This document shows positions 45,912 to 55,351 of a stretch of 64,000 bases of DNA, in pieces. A program made the position numbers and the translations under genes. The notes under the pieces are model-generated. The model searched no databases, was not told where the DNA came from, and saw only the letters and a list, made by a program, of their open reading frames with translations. Position 1 is the first letter of the stretch; each line of letters starts with the position of its first letter. The DNA is taken from contig JAPEUQ010000012.1 in NCBI GenBank assembly GCA_027946365.1, positions 496,001-560,000 of the forward strand, given 5' to 3'. Origin of the DNA: Kalmusia sp. IMI 367209. Its lineage: Eukaryota > Ascomycota > Dothideomycetes > Pleosporales > Didymosphaeriaceae.

Positions 45912-46892
45912 TCAATCCGCTTCTCCAAAATTGGTGTGTCCAGTGTCTTGAAAGTGCTGCGTGGCGCCTGTCTCCCCCATGCCCTTCCATCCACAATCGT
46001 TGCACTGTATACTGAACTTCTTAGTATCAGTATAATAATGCTTCTTCCTTAGCTCTGCGCACAGCAACTTCGCCGCCTCGAGATACTCGTTATCTGCCGA
46101 GTCAAAAAGCTTAACGTCGTCCTCAGTATCCAGCATCGACGAGCCGTTTGGCACAAAAGCAATAGTGTCGTAGTGTATCCCGGAATAAACCAGTATGCAT
46201 CGCTTCGGCCTCCCCTCGTTAAACGAATCGACGCGTAGATCTTGTACGTTGATACTGCATATCTCGACATCGAACTCTTTAGATAAGATGCTGAGTTCGA
46301 TGCCGCCGCCCCATGAGTCAGAGTACGAGATCCATTTGCAATACTCGTCTGGTTTCCGATCGAGTACAGCTTCATTGTATGTGTCCGGGTCGGCTTGGAT
46401 ACCCTGGGCGACCAGCGAGCGCAGTTCGGTCATCGAGTCGAGGGAGGAGGACAGCACAGCGGTGCCGAGCGCACGGAACATGCAGCTGTTGTCATCGGGC
46501 ATGACACGCAATACCATGGTGCCTCCACGCGAGGGCAGCGGGACTTCGGGTGTCTCTTTAAGCGCCTCGCTCTGCTTGCTCTTCAAATTTAGCGGTGCCG
46601 ATTTACCCTCTTCTTGTGATTGTTGTGCTTGCACCTCACTTGGATCTCCTGTTGCATGCCCTAAAACTATTATCTGCGCGCCGTTCAACTTGAGGTCTGT
46701 GTCGCTGAGAAGGGTGCTCAGGCCGTAGAGCGAGGGGTCGAGGGGCTGCGGTGGGAAACCCCATTTTAGCTCGAAGAGGGGGAGGTCTGTGGCGGTGGAG
46801 ATGGCGGAGAGGAGGTCGGATACTGCAGCGGTATCCGGAAGAGTGAGAGTGTGTTGCCCGTTTGGGGCGCGGAGGCGGATTCGGATTGGCAT
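45912..46892 (-). CDS. OTU1: Deubiquitinase Otu1 (YOD1 family)
   Basis: A single exon of 326 residues. The N-terminal UBX-like domain (1-80; PIRIRLRAPNGQHTLTLPD) binds Cdc48/p97 in the family. The OTU catalytic domain (about 125-275) has RVMPDDNSCMFRALG with the catalytic Cys137 and Asp134, and VYSGIHYDTIAF with His240. GYSDSWGGGIELSILSK-type sequence (SDSWGGGIELSILSKEF) is another hallmark. A C-terminal C2H2 finger (about 299-321, CNDCGWKG to HFQDTGH) completes the architecture. Otu1 trims ubiquitin chains on Cdc48 clients in ER-associated degradation. It is divergent from the RSC gene. Confidence 0.95.
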   Translation of the reverse strand: MPIRIRLRAPNGQHTLTLPDTAAVSDLLSAISTATDLPLFELKWGFPPQPLDPSLYGLSTLLSDTDLKLNGAQIIVLGHATGDPSEVQAQQSQEEGKSAPLNLKSKQSEALKETPEVPLPSRGGTMVLRVMPDDNSCMFRALGTAVLSSSLDSMTELRSLVAQGIQADPDTYNEAVLDRKPDEYCKWISYSDSWGGGIELSILSKEFDVEICSINVQDLRVDSFNEGRPKRCILVYSGIHYDTIAFVPNGSSMLDTEDDVKLFDSADNEYLEAAKLLCAELRKKHYYTDTKKFSIQCNDCGWKGMGETGATQHFQDTGHTNFGEAD

Positions 46893-47371
46893 TTCGTGGT
46901 GATTTCGAGGAACACTTGGTCAAGGAAAATCGCTCGAAGTCCACTGTAGTCCAGATTGAGGGACTAAGGGAGTGTGAACTTCGAGGAGGGGCAGATGTTA
47001 TAAGTGCTCGATGGGGCACCTGGGATATTGATGCTCGAATGTTGTAGTGAACCTGGAAATTCTATAGATGAAACTGCACTAGCATGTATGGAAGGTAGAG
47101 CGATTATATGTGAAGAGACGCTTAGCAAGCAGAGTTCTGAGAGTGTTGGCGGCCAGGCGCACAGTGGCCGTTTGTAAAAGTTCGGCCCAAAGACGGAAAG
47201 GCACGTCACACGCCACTTCCCTGCCGCCGATCGGGCCAAGCACCGACGCGCGCACGGGCCGTAGGGGATTCGCGACTTCTCACAAGCTTCGCGACGCGCA
47301 CGACGGTCACACATCGCATCAAGCTGCGCATCAGTATCGCCTATCCTAGGGAAACCCCAGCACCTAATAAA
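46893..47371. promoter_or_regulatory. Divergent promoter region, OTU1/RSC
   Basis: This 479-bp region lies between two divergent start codons and must hold both promoters. No consensus TATA box is clear and there is no gene. Confidence 0.45.
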
Positions 47372-50145
47372 ATGGGGTCGGGACGCGCTGCAAGTTCCAC
47401 TCCCGTGCCGACGACGGAAACAGCCCCAGATGGCGCAACGTCGACTGTTACAGAGGAGGAATGGAAGGCCATGGGGGACGTCCTCGCGGCAGTGTACTCG
47501 TACAGGACCGAAGAGTGAGTTGTCTGGCGGTTCGCGACGCTGATGTGGTGAATGCTAATAGAACGCGCCAGCGGCTACGACCCTACACTGCTCTTCCATC
47601 GCAAGGTCAATAAGCGATCGCTGCCCGACTACTACGAGGTTATCAAGGAGCCTATGGCTTTGACCGAAATCAAAAAGAAAGTTGTAAAGCAAGAATATAA
47701 ATCGTTCCCGGAGTTCGTGCGCGACTTTGCCCTCATCCCACACAACGCCCAGGTCTACAATAGACAAGATTCGCAGGCATACGTGGATGCGCTAGAGGTG
47801 AAGAAGGCGTTTGAACAGGAGCTGAAGAAGCTGGTGGATGCCAAGATCGTAGCGGAGGAGGTCACAAAACTCCCATATCTGGGTGAGATTCCCGAGCAAG
47901 ACCCTCTGCTGCCCGAAGAAGAGGAGGACGAAGAGGAAGAAGATGATGAGGAAGATCTGGATGAAGAGCTGGAAGAGATTGATGTTGATGACGACGATGA
48001 GGAGGAAGGAAAGCGAAGGAAGAGGCGCGGGGCCCGTTCGACTGCGGCCATCACTAAGCGGGAGCCTGGCTCTCGAAAGGACGACGGAAAAGACGACCCA
48101 GAATCGAGGAAGAAGCGTGGGCGACCGCCTCGGGTGGATACCCCTATGGAAGCCAGAATCAAGGCCATCATGAAGGCTATTCGGAAACCGAGAAACTCGC
48201 AGAACAAACTCATGGTGTCTGCTTTCGAGCGCGTCCCGGACAAGGCCGCCATGCCTGAGTACCACGCGGAGATCAAATCTCCGATGGCCATGGACGTTCT
48301 GAAAAGGAAGCTTAAGCGGAAGAAGTACAACTCCGTGGACCACTTCATGCAGGATGTTGAGCTCATGTTCGAAAACGCCAAGCAGTACAACGAAGAGGAT
48401 AGCCAGATCTACAAGGATGCCGTGCACCTACAAAAGGAGTCGCGGAGAGTTGCGAAGCAGGAGAAGGAGAAGGATGACTCTGAGTTCGTCATGGACGAGG
48501 GCCGCATCCCCATGCCAAACGGTATCCTACACAACGGCGAGCTGTGGAAGGTCGGAGACTGGGTCCACATCCAAAATTCCAATGATTTGACGAAACCAAT
48601 TGTTGCTCAAATCTATCGAACATGGCAAGATGCAGAAGGCAGCAAATGGGTGAACGCATGTTGGTACTATCGTCCCGAACAGACGGTACACCGCTTTGAT
48701 CGTCATTTCTTGGAGAACGAGGTTGTGAAGACGGGGCAGTACCGCGATCACCCCATCGATGAGGTAGTTGACCGCTGTTTTGTCATGTTCGTCACGAGGT
48801 ACAACAAAGGCCGCCCGCGCGACTTCCCGACCGACAAGGAGATTTACGTTTGCGAGGCACGGTATAATGAAGAGAATCATAAGTTAAACAAGATCAAGAC
48901 GTGGGCAAGCTGTTTGCCAGACGAGGTCCGCGACAAAGACTACGTCATGGACCTGTTTGATGGCCCTCGAAAGCTCAAGAAGGTGCCTAGTCCGATTGCA
49001 TATCTGCTCAAGGACGAGCAAAAAGAGACGGACGACCTGCCCAAGCCCGAGTGGGGTGCGGAAAACGCGCCGCCAAAGATAGGTGCCGTTCACCGTCGGC
49101 CGCGTGACCCCAAGGTAAGAGTGTGCTGCTGATTGTCCCGTGAACGACCAAATACTGATCTGAGATCTAGGATTCTCCTCCACCAGAACCCACACCATCT
49201 CCCCCGCCTCAACCGCCTCCAGCCCCAGTGATGACCACCCCATCGATACCTGCCCCGCAGATGAACGGCTACGGCGATGCGCAGAGGAACTATCCGCTCG
49301 CGGCGGCTCCATCCGCATCGCCTATGCCAGCGCCGACGCCTCAGCCGTCCCACGTGGGGGCCGCATACACTCCAGCTCACCCCACATACCATGCCCACTC
49401 GCAGTCGCCGGCTCCATTCTCCCACCAGCCTATGCCGCAAGCTACTGGCTACCAATCAATCACTCCAAGCCTACCGCTCTCTACACCGCAGCCTCCAGCA
49501 GCCATCCCACAATACGCAACCCCTCGGCCTGCCCCCTCGTACCAACAGCCTCTTATCCAGCAGCCTCCTGGTGGCTACCGAGCGCCGCAGCCCGTCGAGG
49601 TGTATATCCTACCGGACCACGCCAACGCTTCCATCCCTGCCGATGTTCGAGAACAATTTCAACGGGATGAGCAGGGGCGAGTACTCTTCTTCACGGCGCC
49701 ACCGGCCAACAATCCCGGCTTCGTCAAGGAAGACGGCCAAGCTCTAGGTCACTCTGCACGCTATCTCGCAATGAAGGCCAAGCGTGATGCCCAGCGCGCC
49801 GCTAAGCGTAAGGCCACCGAAGCGAATGCCGCCGAGCGCGAAGAGGCGGCGAAGAAAGCACGTGTGGAGGCGGAAGAGAAGCTCAAGAAGGACGTTGCCG
49901 ATCTCCATGTCAAGGCTATACATGCGCTCGAGGATCAGCTCGCTTTGGCCACGAAGAGGGAGCTGCAGATACTTACGGGTGGTGAGGATGCGGAGGCGTT
50001 GGTGGGGAGTTTGGGGCGACTGGTTGACGTGCAGGCTGATGCAGCGTCGAAGCGCTTGGAGAGGGAAGCAAAGCTGAAGCAGCAGAAGGGTCTCTCGCAG
50101 ATCCCGATCACGGGTATGACCAGGAGACTGGAGGAGAAGATTTGA
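47372..50145 (+). CDS. RSC1: RSC chromatin-remodelling subunit Rsc1/Rsc2-like (two bromodomains, AT-hook, BAH)
   Basis: Exons 47372-47514, 47572-49114 and 49171-50145 give 886 residues. Bromodomain 1 (about 40-135) has YDPTLLFHRKVNKRSLPDYYEVI and AQVYNRQDSQAY; the acidic Glu/Asp patch (about 165-195) and the AT-hook KKRGRPPR (near 228) follow; bromodomain 2 (about 258-350) has DVELMFENAKQYNEEDSQIYKDA. The BAH domain (about 355-510) contains VGDWVHIQN, QIYRTW, WVNACWYYRPEQTVHRFDR and ENEVVKT. The C-terminal part is Pro/Gln-rich then basic. Rsc1 and Rsc2 are duplicates in yeast, so one fungal gene represents both. The first splice uses acceptor CCAG at 47571, giving EDGYDPTLL. Confidence 0.93.
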
Positions 50146-50670
50146 GCTACGGGTTTGGGGCTGTATTGTATTCTTATCTTCGTTAGCAGCAGGGCGTTTT
50201 ACATGGCTTGGACCAATGTCATGAGTAAAAAAAGCGCTCAATGAACAAGTATCTTACCGTACGTAGGCTGTTACCATTCACGCAGCTTTTACCGACCTAA
50301 AGTGGAACTGTATATCAGAGGCGCAGACGTTCTCTCATCATATCATGTCGTTGCACGCCAGACAGCCAATAGGAGCCCGTGGGGATCTGCTGATGAGCCT
50401 CGGCTCATGCACCCCAGCAACACTCCCGCCTCCACCCACGCCAACATTGCGGAGATGCACCTAGCCAATCGGCCGAGGTCCATTGCAACGTATGTAGAAT
50501 AATCACAATCATCGAGCTCGCGGTTCCTGTGTTCCTCTCGTCCCCCTTCCCCTTCTCTAGCACTTTAACCAGACCTTCTTACCACCCCCGGAATACATTG
50601 CATTCGGCGCAACACCCAGACCACTGTTCTTGCTTGCCCCACGACTGTAACACACACATATAAGATAGTA
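50146..50670. promoter_or_regulatory. Intergenic, RSC 3' end and b5-ACAD promoter
   Basis: This 525-bp gap lies between two plus-strand genes. A pyrimidine-rich tract at about 50530-50575 is followed by an ATATAAGATAG segment about 15 bp before the start codon. No gene is visible. Confidence 0.4.
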
Positions 50671-52349
50671 ATGCCGCACGCCACGCTGACGCGCGAGGCC
50701 GTCGCCTCGCACAACTCGCCCGACGACCTCTGGTGCATCATCGACCACAAAGTATACGACCTCAGCGACTTCGTCGACGCACACCCGGGCGGGTCGGTGG
50801 TGCTGGAGCAGGTGGGCGGGACGGACGCGACGACGGCCTTTTACAACCTGCACCGGCACGAAGTGCTGCAGAAGTACGCATCGCTCTGCATCGGGACGGT
50901 GGACGGCGAGCAGGCGGAAGTGATCACGCCGGCGCCGGGGGACCTGTCGCCGGTGCCGTACGCGGAGCCGCTGTGGCTGCGGCCGGCGTTCAAGAGCCCG
51001 TATTTCAAGGAGAGCCACCACGCGCTGCGGCGCGAGGTGCGGCGGTTCGTCGACGAGCATGTGACGCCCGAGGCGCAGGAGAAGGAGCGCGACGGGAGCT
51101 ACATCTCGCAGGAGCTGATTGACCGCATGGCGGCGAACGACATGCTGGCGATGCGGCTGGGGCCGGGCAAGCACCTGCGGGGGAAGAATCTGCTCGGCGT
51201 GGTCAAGGGCGAGGAGTTTGATTATCTGCATGATCTGGTGCAGGCGCAGGAGTTTGTGCGGGCGAATGCGCGCGGGTTCCAGGACGGCAACATGGCGGGC
51301 ATGATGATTAGTCTTACGGCCGTCTTGCAGTGGATGCCCGAGGGTGAGAAGAAGGAGCGGGTCGTGAGCGAGGTGCTGGGCGGGAAGAAGAAGATGTGTC
51401 TTGCGATCACCGAGGCGTTTGCTGGGAGCGATGTGGCGGGGTTGAGGACCACGGCGACCAAGACTAAAGACGGGAAGAAGTATGTCGTTAGGGGCACGAA
51501 GAAGTGGATCACGAACGGCATGTGGTGCGATTATTTCGTCACTGGGTGTCGGACGGAGAAGGGCTTCTCGGTGCTGCTGATCGAGCGGGACAGTGCGGTT
51601 GAGACGAAGTTGATCAAGACGTCCTACTCGACCGCAGCTGGAACGGCATTCGTCGAGTTCAACGACGTGGAAGTTCCGGTTGAGAATCTGCTCGGCGAGG
51701 AGGATAAGGGGTTCGTCGTGATTAGTAAGTTTGCCCGGAGCAGAGATGATGATGATGATGATGGGAAAGGAGGGAAAGTGCTAACGGGAAGACAGTGAGC
51801 AACTTCAACCACGAACGCTTCATGATGTCCTGCGCCGTGATCCGGCAATCCCGCACGGTCGTGGAGGAATGTCTCAAGTGGTGTAATCAGCGGATTGTCT
51901 TTGGCAAGAAACTGATTGAGCAGCCTGCCATACGGCAAAAGTGCGTTTCCCCTTTTTCTTTTTTTCCTTTCCCATTCTATCCTACAAAAGATGGCATCTA
52001 AGAGCGTTGTAGGCTCGCCAAGATGATCTCGCACGTCGAGTCTCTCCAAGCGTGGCTGGAGTCCATCGCCTACCAGATGTCGCACATGAGCTACGCGCAG
52101 CAATCGAAACACCTCGGCGGGCCCATTGGTCTGCTGAAATCACATGCTACGCGCGCTGCGCACGACATCGCCGACGAGGCGGTCAACATCTTTGGAGGAA
52201 GGGGACTGACGCAGAGCGGGATGGGGAGGATCGTGGAGATGTTCCATAGGACGTACAAGTTCGATGCCATCTTGGGTGGAACGGAGGAGATCTTGGCGGA
52301 TCTGGGGGTGCGGCAGGCGGTGAAGGGGTTCCCCAAGGCGATGCTGTAA
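50671..52349 (+). CDS. Cytochrome b5-fused acyl-CoA dehydrogenase
   Basis: Exons 50671-51724, 51796-51940 and 52013-52349 give 511 residues. Residues 1-78 form a cytochrome b5 domain (HNSPDDLWCIIDHKVYDLSDFV, heme ligand His38 in DAHPGG, the second probably His61 or His63). The acyl-CoA dehydrogenase module follows, with ITEAFAGSDVAGLRTTA, WITNGMWCDYFV and, at the C-terminus, GGRGLTQSGMGRIVEMFHR and AILGGTEEILADLGVRQ. The family oxidises acyl-CoA with FAD; fungal b5 fusions are known as a class but not well characterised. The base seen at YEGT in medium-chain enzymes is Gly488 here, while Glu358 in NHERF takes the isovaleryl-CoA dehydrogenase position. There is no clear mitochondrial presequence or PTS1 (end is KAML). 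Confidence 0.9.
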
Positions 52350-53148
52350 GTCATGGGGGATGGGGGGTTGTATTGGAAGGGAGAGAGTGGGATGCTACTG
52401 TGGGAACTGGGGAAAGCTCCAATGTAAAACTACGGCATTGTTCCGACAGCATATGGCCTAGCCATGTACTTCTGAACGTAGGGGGGGAATATTGAAAGTT
52501 GTAACTTGAGTAAGTCTGGATGCTACGGCGAGGCTGAAAGAAGCATCCAATGTAGAACAAGCGTGGTACCATGCGAGGAACAAAGACGTGCATCGAGTCA
52601 TAGCGTCGTGGCCATGTCTGCGAGCATGACGGCGGCGCCGGATGGGGCAACTGTGCCTTAGTAGCGCGCATGGCAGATTGCAGTACCGCGTCCGAATGAA
52701 GCAAAGCAAAAGGCGACACAATCCAATGGTCGCACAGCCAGGGACCATCCTTTTTTGCGCTGCGAAGTGACCGTTTATGCAGGCCTGGGCGGAGCGTATG
52801 CGCACCAATCACAGGGGCGGCGCTTTGGTAGGGCTCGCTTCCGCGTCCGGCGCCTGTCACCTCGTCCACGTGTTAGCTGAGGTGCGTGCAGTAGCTTCGG
52901 GATGGCTTGTGGCTGCTGCAGCAGGAGGGGAAGGATCTAGATTGGGAGAACGAGGTGTGGATGGTGCAGCGGTGGTGTAGCGACTACGTGGCACGTAGAT
53001 AGGGAGAGAGTTTGAGCACCGAGAAGAAGTGGCCGTGGGAAGGTGGAGCGGCCGCGCGCTGGCCTCCGTATCGGGAAAGTATTCACACCAAGCGGAGCTC
53101 GAAAGTGGGCATGGCAAACGAATGTGCCGTCCGTCAGAGAGAGAGTGC

Positions 53149-53172
53149 GTGTGTGTGTGTGTGTGTGTGTGT
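53149..53172. repeat. (GT)12 microsatellite
   Basis: Twelve uninterrupted GT dinucleotides, preceded by a short GA run. It lies in the upstream region of the Ubl-AN1 gene. Confidence 0.95.
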
Positions 53173-53579
53173 CCGCGTTCCTGCAGTATGACCATGCAGG
53201 GCCGGGCGGGCGGTTGTCGAAGGCCATGGAAAGATACGGAGAGGTTAGTCAGAGTTCGAAAGGACATCGGCGAGGCACACGAGCAAGCCAGCAAGCAAGC
53301 CAGCAGCCAGCAATGGGATGCCGAGCCAGGGCCGAGCGAGCGCGGGCGTTTGGTTCGCAGGCCGGCGCAGGTCAGCGCAGGTGCAGCGGCTCAAGCGGAT
53401 CCTTCGCCTTGCCCTCGCCCATTTGGGGTGCAGCTGGCTGGCACCGCACCGACCGCCTTGGACAAGCTGTCCTGGCCCTGCTGGTCTTGTGCCTCGAATG
53501 CCTGCTGCCGGAGCCGGTAAGAGGCGATGGCGAGGCGAGCCTTGAGTCGGCGCGTGCGTTGACGCCAGGCCAGGCCTTC

Positions 53580-53587
53580 TTTATAAG
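53580..53587 (+). promoter_or_regulatory. TATA-like element upstream of Ubl-AN1 gene
   Basis: TTTATAAG stands about 370 bp upstream of the start codon, followed by a pyrimidine-rich leader. Assigned from sequence and position only; the implied 5' leader would be long. Confidence 0.3.
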
Positions 53588-53955
53588 ACGGAGACGCCGC
53601 GTCCTGCGTCACCCTTTGCTGTCTGCTCCTCCCTGCTCCCTCTCCCTCCGTGTGTCCAGCTTGCATCGCCAGATCACCTCCCTATACATCAACCTGCATC
53701 CGCATTCACCGGCTGACCGCCCGCCTGCCTGCCATTCACCGCTCTCCCTCCCCACACGAAGAAAGTCACGAGAAGACACTCCAAGGGCCTTAGCTTTATC
53801 TCCGTCCGCTATCTAGAGTCCGTGTCCGTCAACGTAACGTCAACACCGTCCCGGCGCCACAACCCAACCCGCGCTCGACTCCGTCATCACTCACTCTCCC
53901 ACCACCCACGCTCCTCCGCACAACCTCACACCGCACACACACACACATCACAATC

Positions 53956-54693
53956 ATGATGCGCCGCACAAGCAGTATCTCGAGCATCAGCTCACAGGCT
54001 TCCGAGGACGACACGATGCAAATCTTCGTCAAGAACGTCGCCGGAACAAGCAGTACGTTTGGCCGCCCCCGGGGTGACAGCGTTCCGAAGGTCGGAACCG
54101 TGCTTTCCGTCATCGAGACAAGACCATTCACCCACACCATCCACTCCACTTCCCATCTCCAACACCACAATCACAACCACAATCACAACCACAATCACAA
54201 CCACAATCACAACCACAATCACAACCACAATCACAACCACAACCACGTTATCAATACAATGCTAACCGCGTGAACAGCAATCCCCCTCACCCTCCCATCC
54301 TCAACCTCGATACAAACCCTCTCCACCCTCCTCGCCCTCCGCCACAACCTCCCCGCCACGGACCTGCGCCTCGTGCACGCCGGCAAGCACCTCTCCTCGC
54401 CCTCCTCGACCCTCTCCTCGCTCGACCTCCCGCCCAGCGCGACCCTGCACATGGCCCTCCCGCTGCGCGGCGGCATGCCCCCCAAGAAGATCCGCTGCTC
54501 GTTCAAGGAGTGCAAGGACGCGGCGCAACGCATCGTCGGGGACTGCGGCTTCTGCTCGGGCCACTTCTGCGGGAAGCACAGGCTGCTGGAGGACCACCGG
54601 TGCGAGGGCCTGGAGGACTGCAAGAAGGAAAGCCACGAGCGGAACGCCGAGAGGCTGAACAGCGAGAGGACGGTCGCCATCAAGGGCGTTTGA
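53956..54693 (+). CDS. Ubiquitin-like / AN1 zinc-finger protein
   Basis: Exons 53956-54052 and 54278-54693 flank a 225-bp intron and give 170 residues. A Ser-rich N-terminal extension of 20 residues precedes a ubiquitin-like domain (21-98) that begins MQIFVKNVAGT and ends ALPLRGG, just like ubiquitin's MQIFVK and LRLRGG. It is directly followed by MPPKKIRCS and an AN1 zinc finger (about 103-140) with the ligand pattern C-x4-C ... C-x2-C-x4-C-x2-H-x5-H-x-C. A basic tail ends AIKGV. Human ZFAND4 also joins Ubl and AN1; the exact fungal orthology is not certain. If the Met at 54013 (residue 21) is used as start, the Ubl would begin at residue 1 as in ubiquitin. Role is unknown; AN1 proteins often link ubiquitin, Cdc48 and the proteasome in stress. 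Confidence 0.83.
54053..54277 (+). other. Long intron of Ubl-AN1 gene with 12-bp minisatellite
   Basis: The 225-bp intron starts GTACGT and ends GAACAG. Unlike the usual 50-60 bp introns here, it carries a tandem repeat of a 12-bp unit. If retained, it stays open and reads His-Asn repeats until a stop at 54271-54273, giving a 105-residue product without AN1. Confidence 0.8.
54165..54246. repeat. 12-bp minisatellite in Ubl-AN1 intron
   Basis: About 6.8 copies of the unit CCACAATCACAA in tandem with almost no variation. The near-perfect copies suggest recent expansion by slippage or unequal exchange. Confidence 0.93.
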
Positions 54694-54820
54694 TTGAGCG
54701 AGCGAGAGATATAGACTTTCATGATTCATTTTGCGCCTCTTTTTTTTTTCCTCTCCCTCGCGGTGCTGGGACGGGCGTCTGGGGGGGAGGCTGCCATGTT
54801 GGTTTGGTAAACCGGTAATG

Positions 54821-54848
54821 TCTTCTTCTTCTTCTTCTTCTTCTTCTT
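54821..54848. repeat. (TCT)9 microsatellite
   Basis: About nine uninterrupted TCT/CTT trinucleotides, 128 bp downstream of the Ubl-AN1 stop codon, so probably in its 3' flank. Confidence 0.95.
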
Positions 54849-55300
54849 TTCGATGATGGATGATGATTTGATTTTTTGTTCTTTCGAGGCTTGCGCAGCA
54901 CTGGGAGCATGGCGTTTTGCTTGACTGTACCTCGGGCGAATGGCGGAGCCGAATGGAGATCTTTGAGATGCTTCGGCAGACCTACCGAACCTATGAAATA
55001 TACGATTATATCACATATCTCTCAAGCCGGTTGTGACTCCCTGAGGATCTACCTTCAGCGAGTGGTGAGGAGTAGCATCATCATCCTCATCATCATCAAC
55101 ATCATATTCTAGCATCAACCCCAGCCACAAGCACATGTCTTTCTTTTGCAGGATCTTTGCTCAAAGGTAGCCAGCCCACCAGCTCCAACATACAACTCGT
55201 GACAGTGAACTTCCAACTTCGCCCGCATCCAGACACACGGCCAACCACCTCTTACGATGGTGACGCGCCATTTTTTGTGAGGGAGAGAAAATGTGTGCGT

Positions 55301-55304
<4 letters not shown>

Positions 55305-55347
<43 letters not shown>
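55305..55347. repeat. (GA)21 microsatellite
   Basis: About 21 uninterrupted GA dinucleotides. Open frames across it (Glu-Arg or Ser-Leu repeats) are artefacts of the repeat. Confidence 0.95.

Positions 55348-55351
<4 letters not shown>

Larger units (their letters stand above)
52350..53955. promoter_or_regulatory. Long intergenic region with simple repeats upstream of Ubl-AN1 gene
   Basis: About 1.6 kb without a supported gene. It contains a (GT)12 run and, near 53280-53315, a cluster of CAGC/AAGC short repeats. The last 370 bp before the Ubl-AN1 start are probably its promoter and long CT-rich leader, with a TATA-like TTTATAAG at about 53580-53587. Confidence 0.45.

Noticed and set aside
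47755..48427. Two overlapping 211-codon antisense frames in the RSC gene
   Set aside because: Both mirror the acidic, Lys-rich linker and bromodomains; poly-Ser and poly-Leu/Phe runs come from the GAA/GAG-rich coding strand.
50557..51231. 224-codon antisense frame at the b5-ACAD start
   Set aside because: Arg/His/Val-rich shadow of the GC-rich cytochrome b5 coding region.
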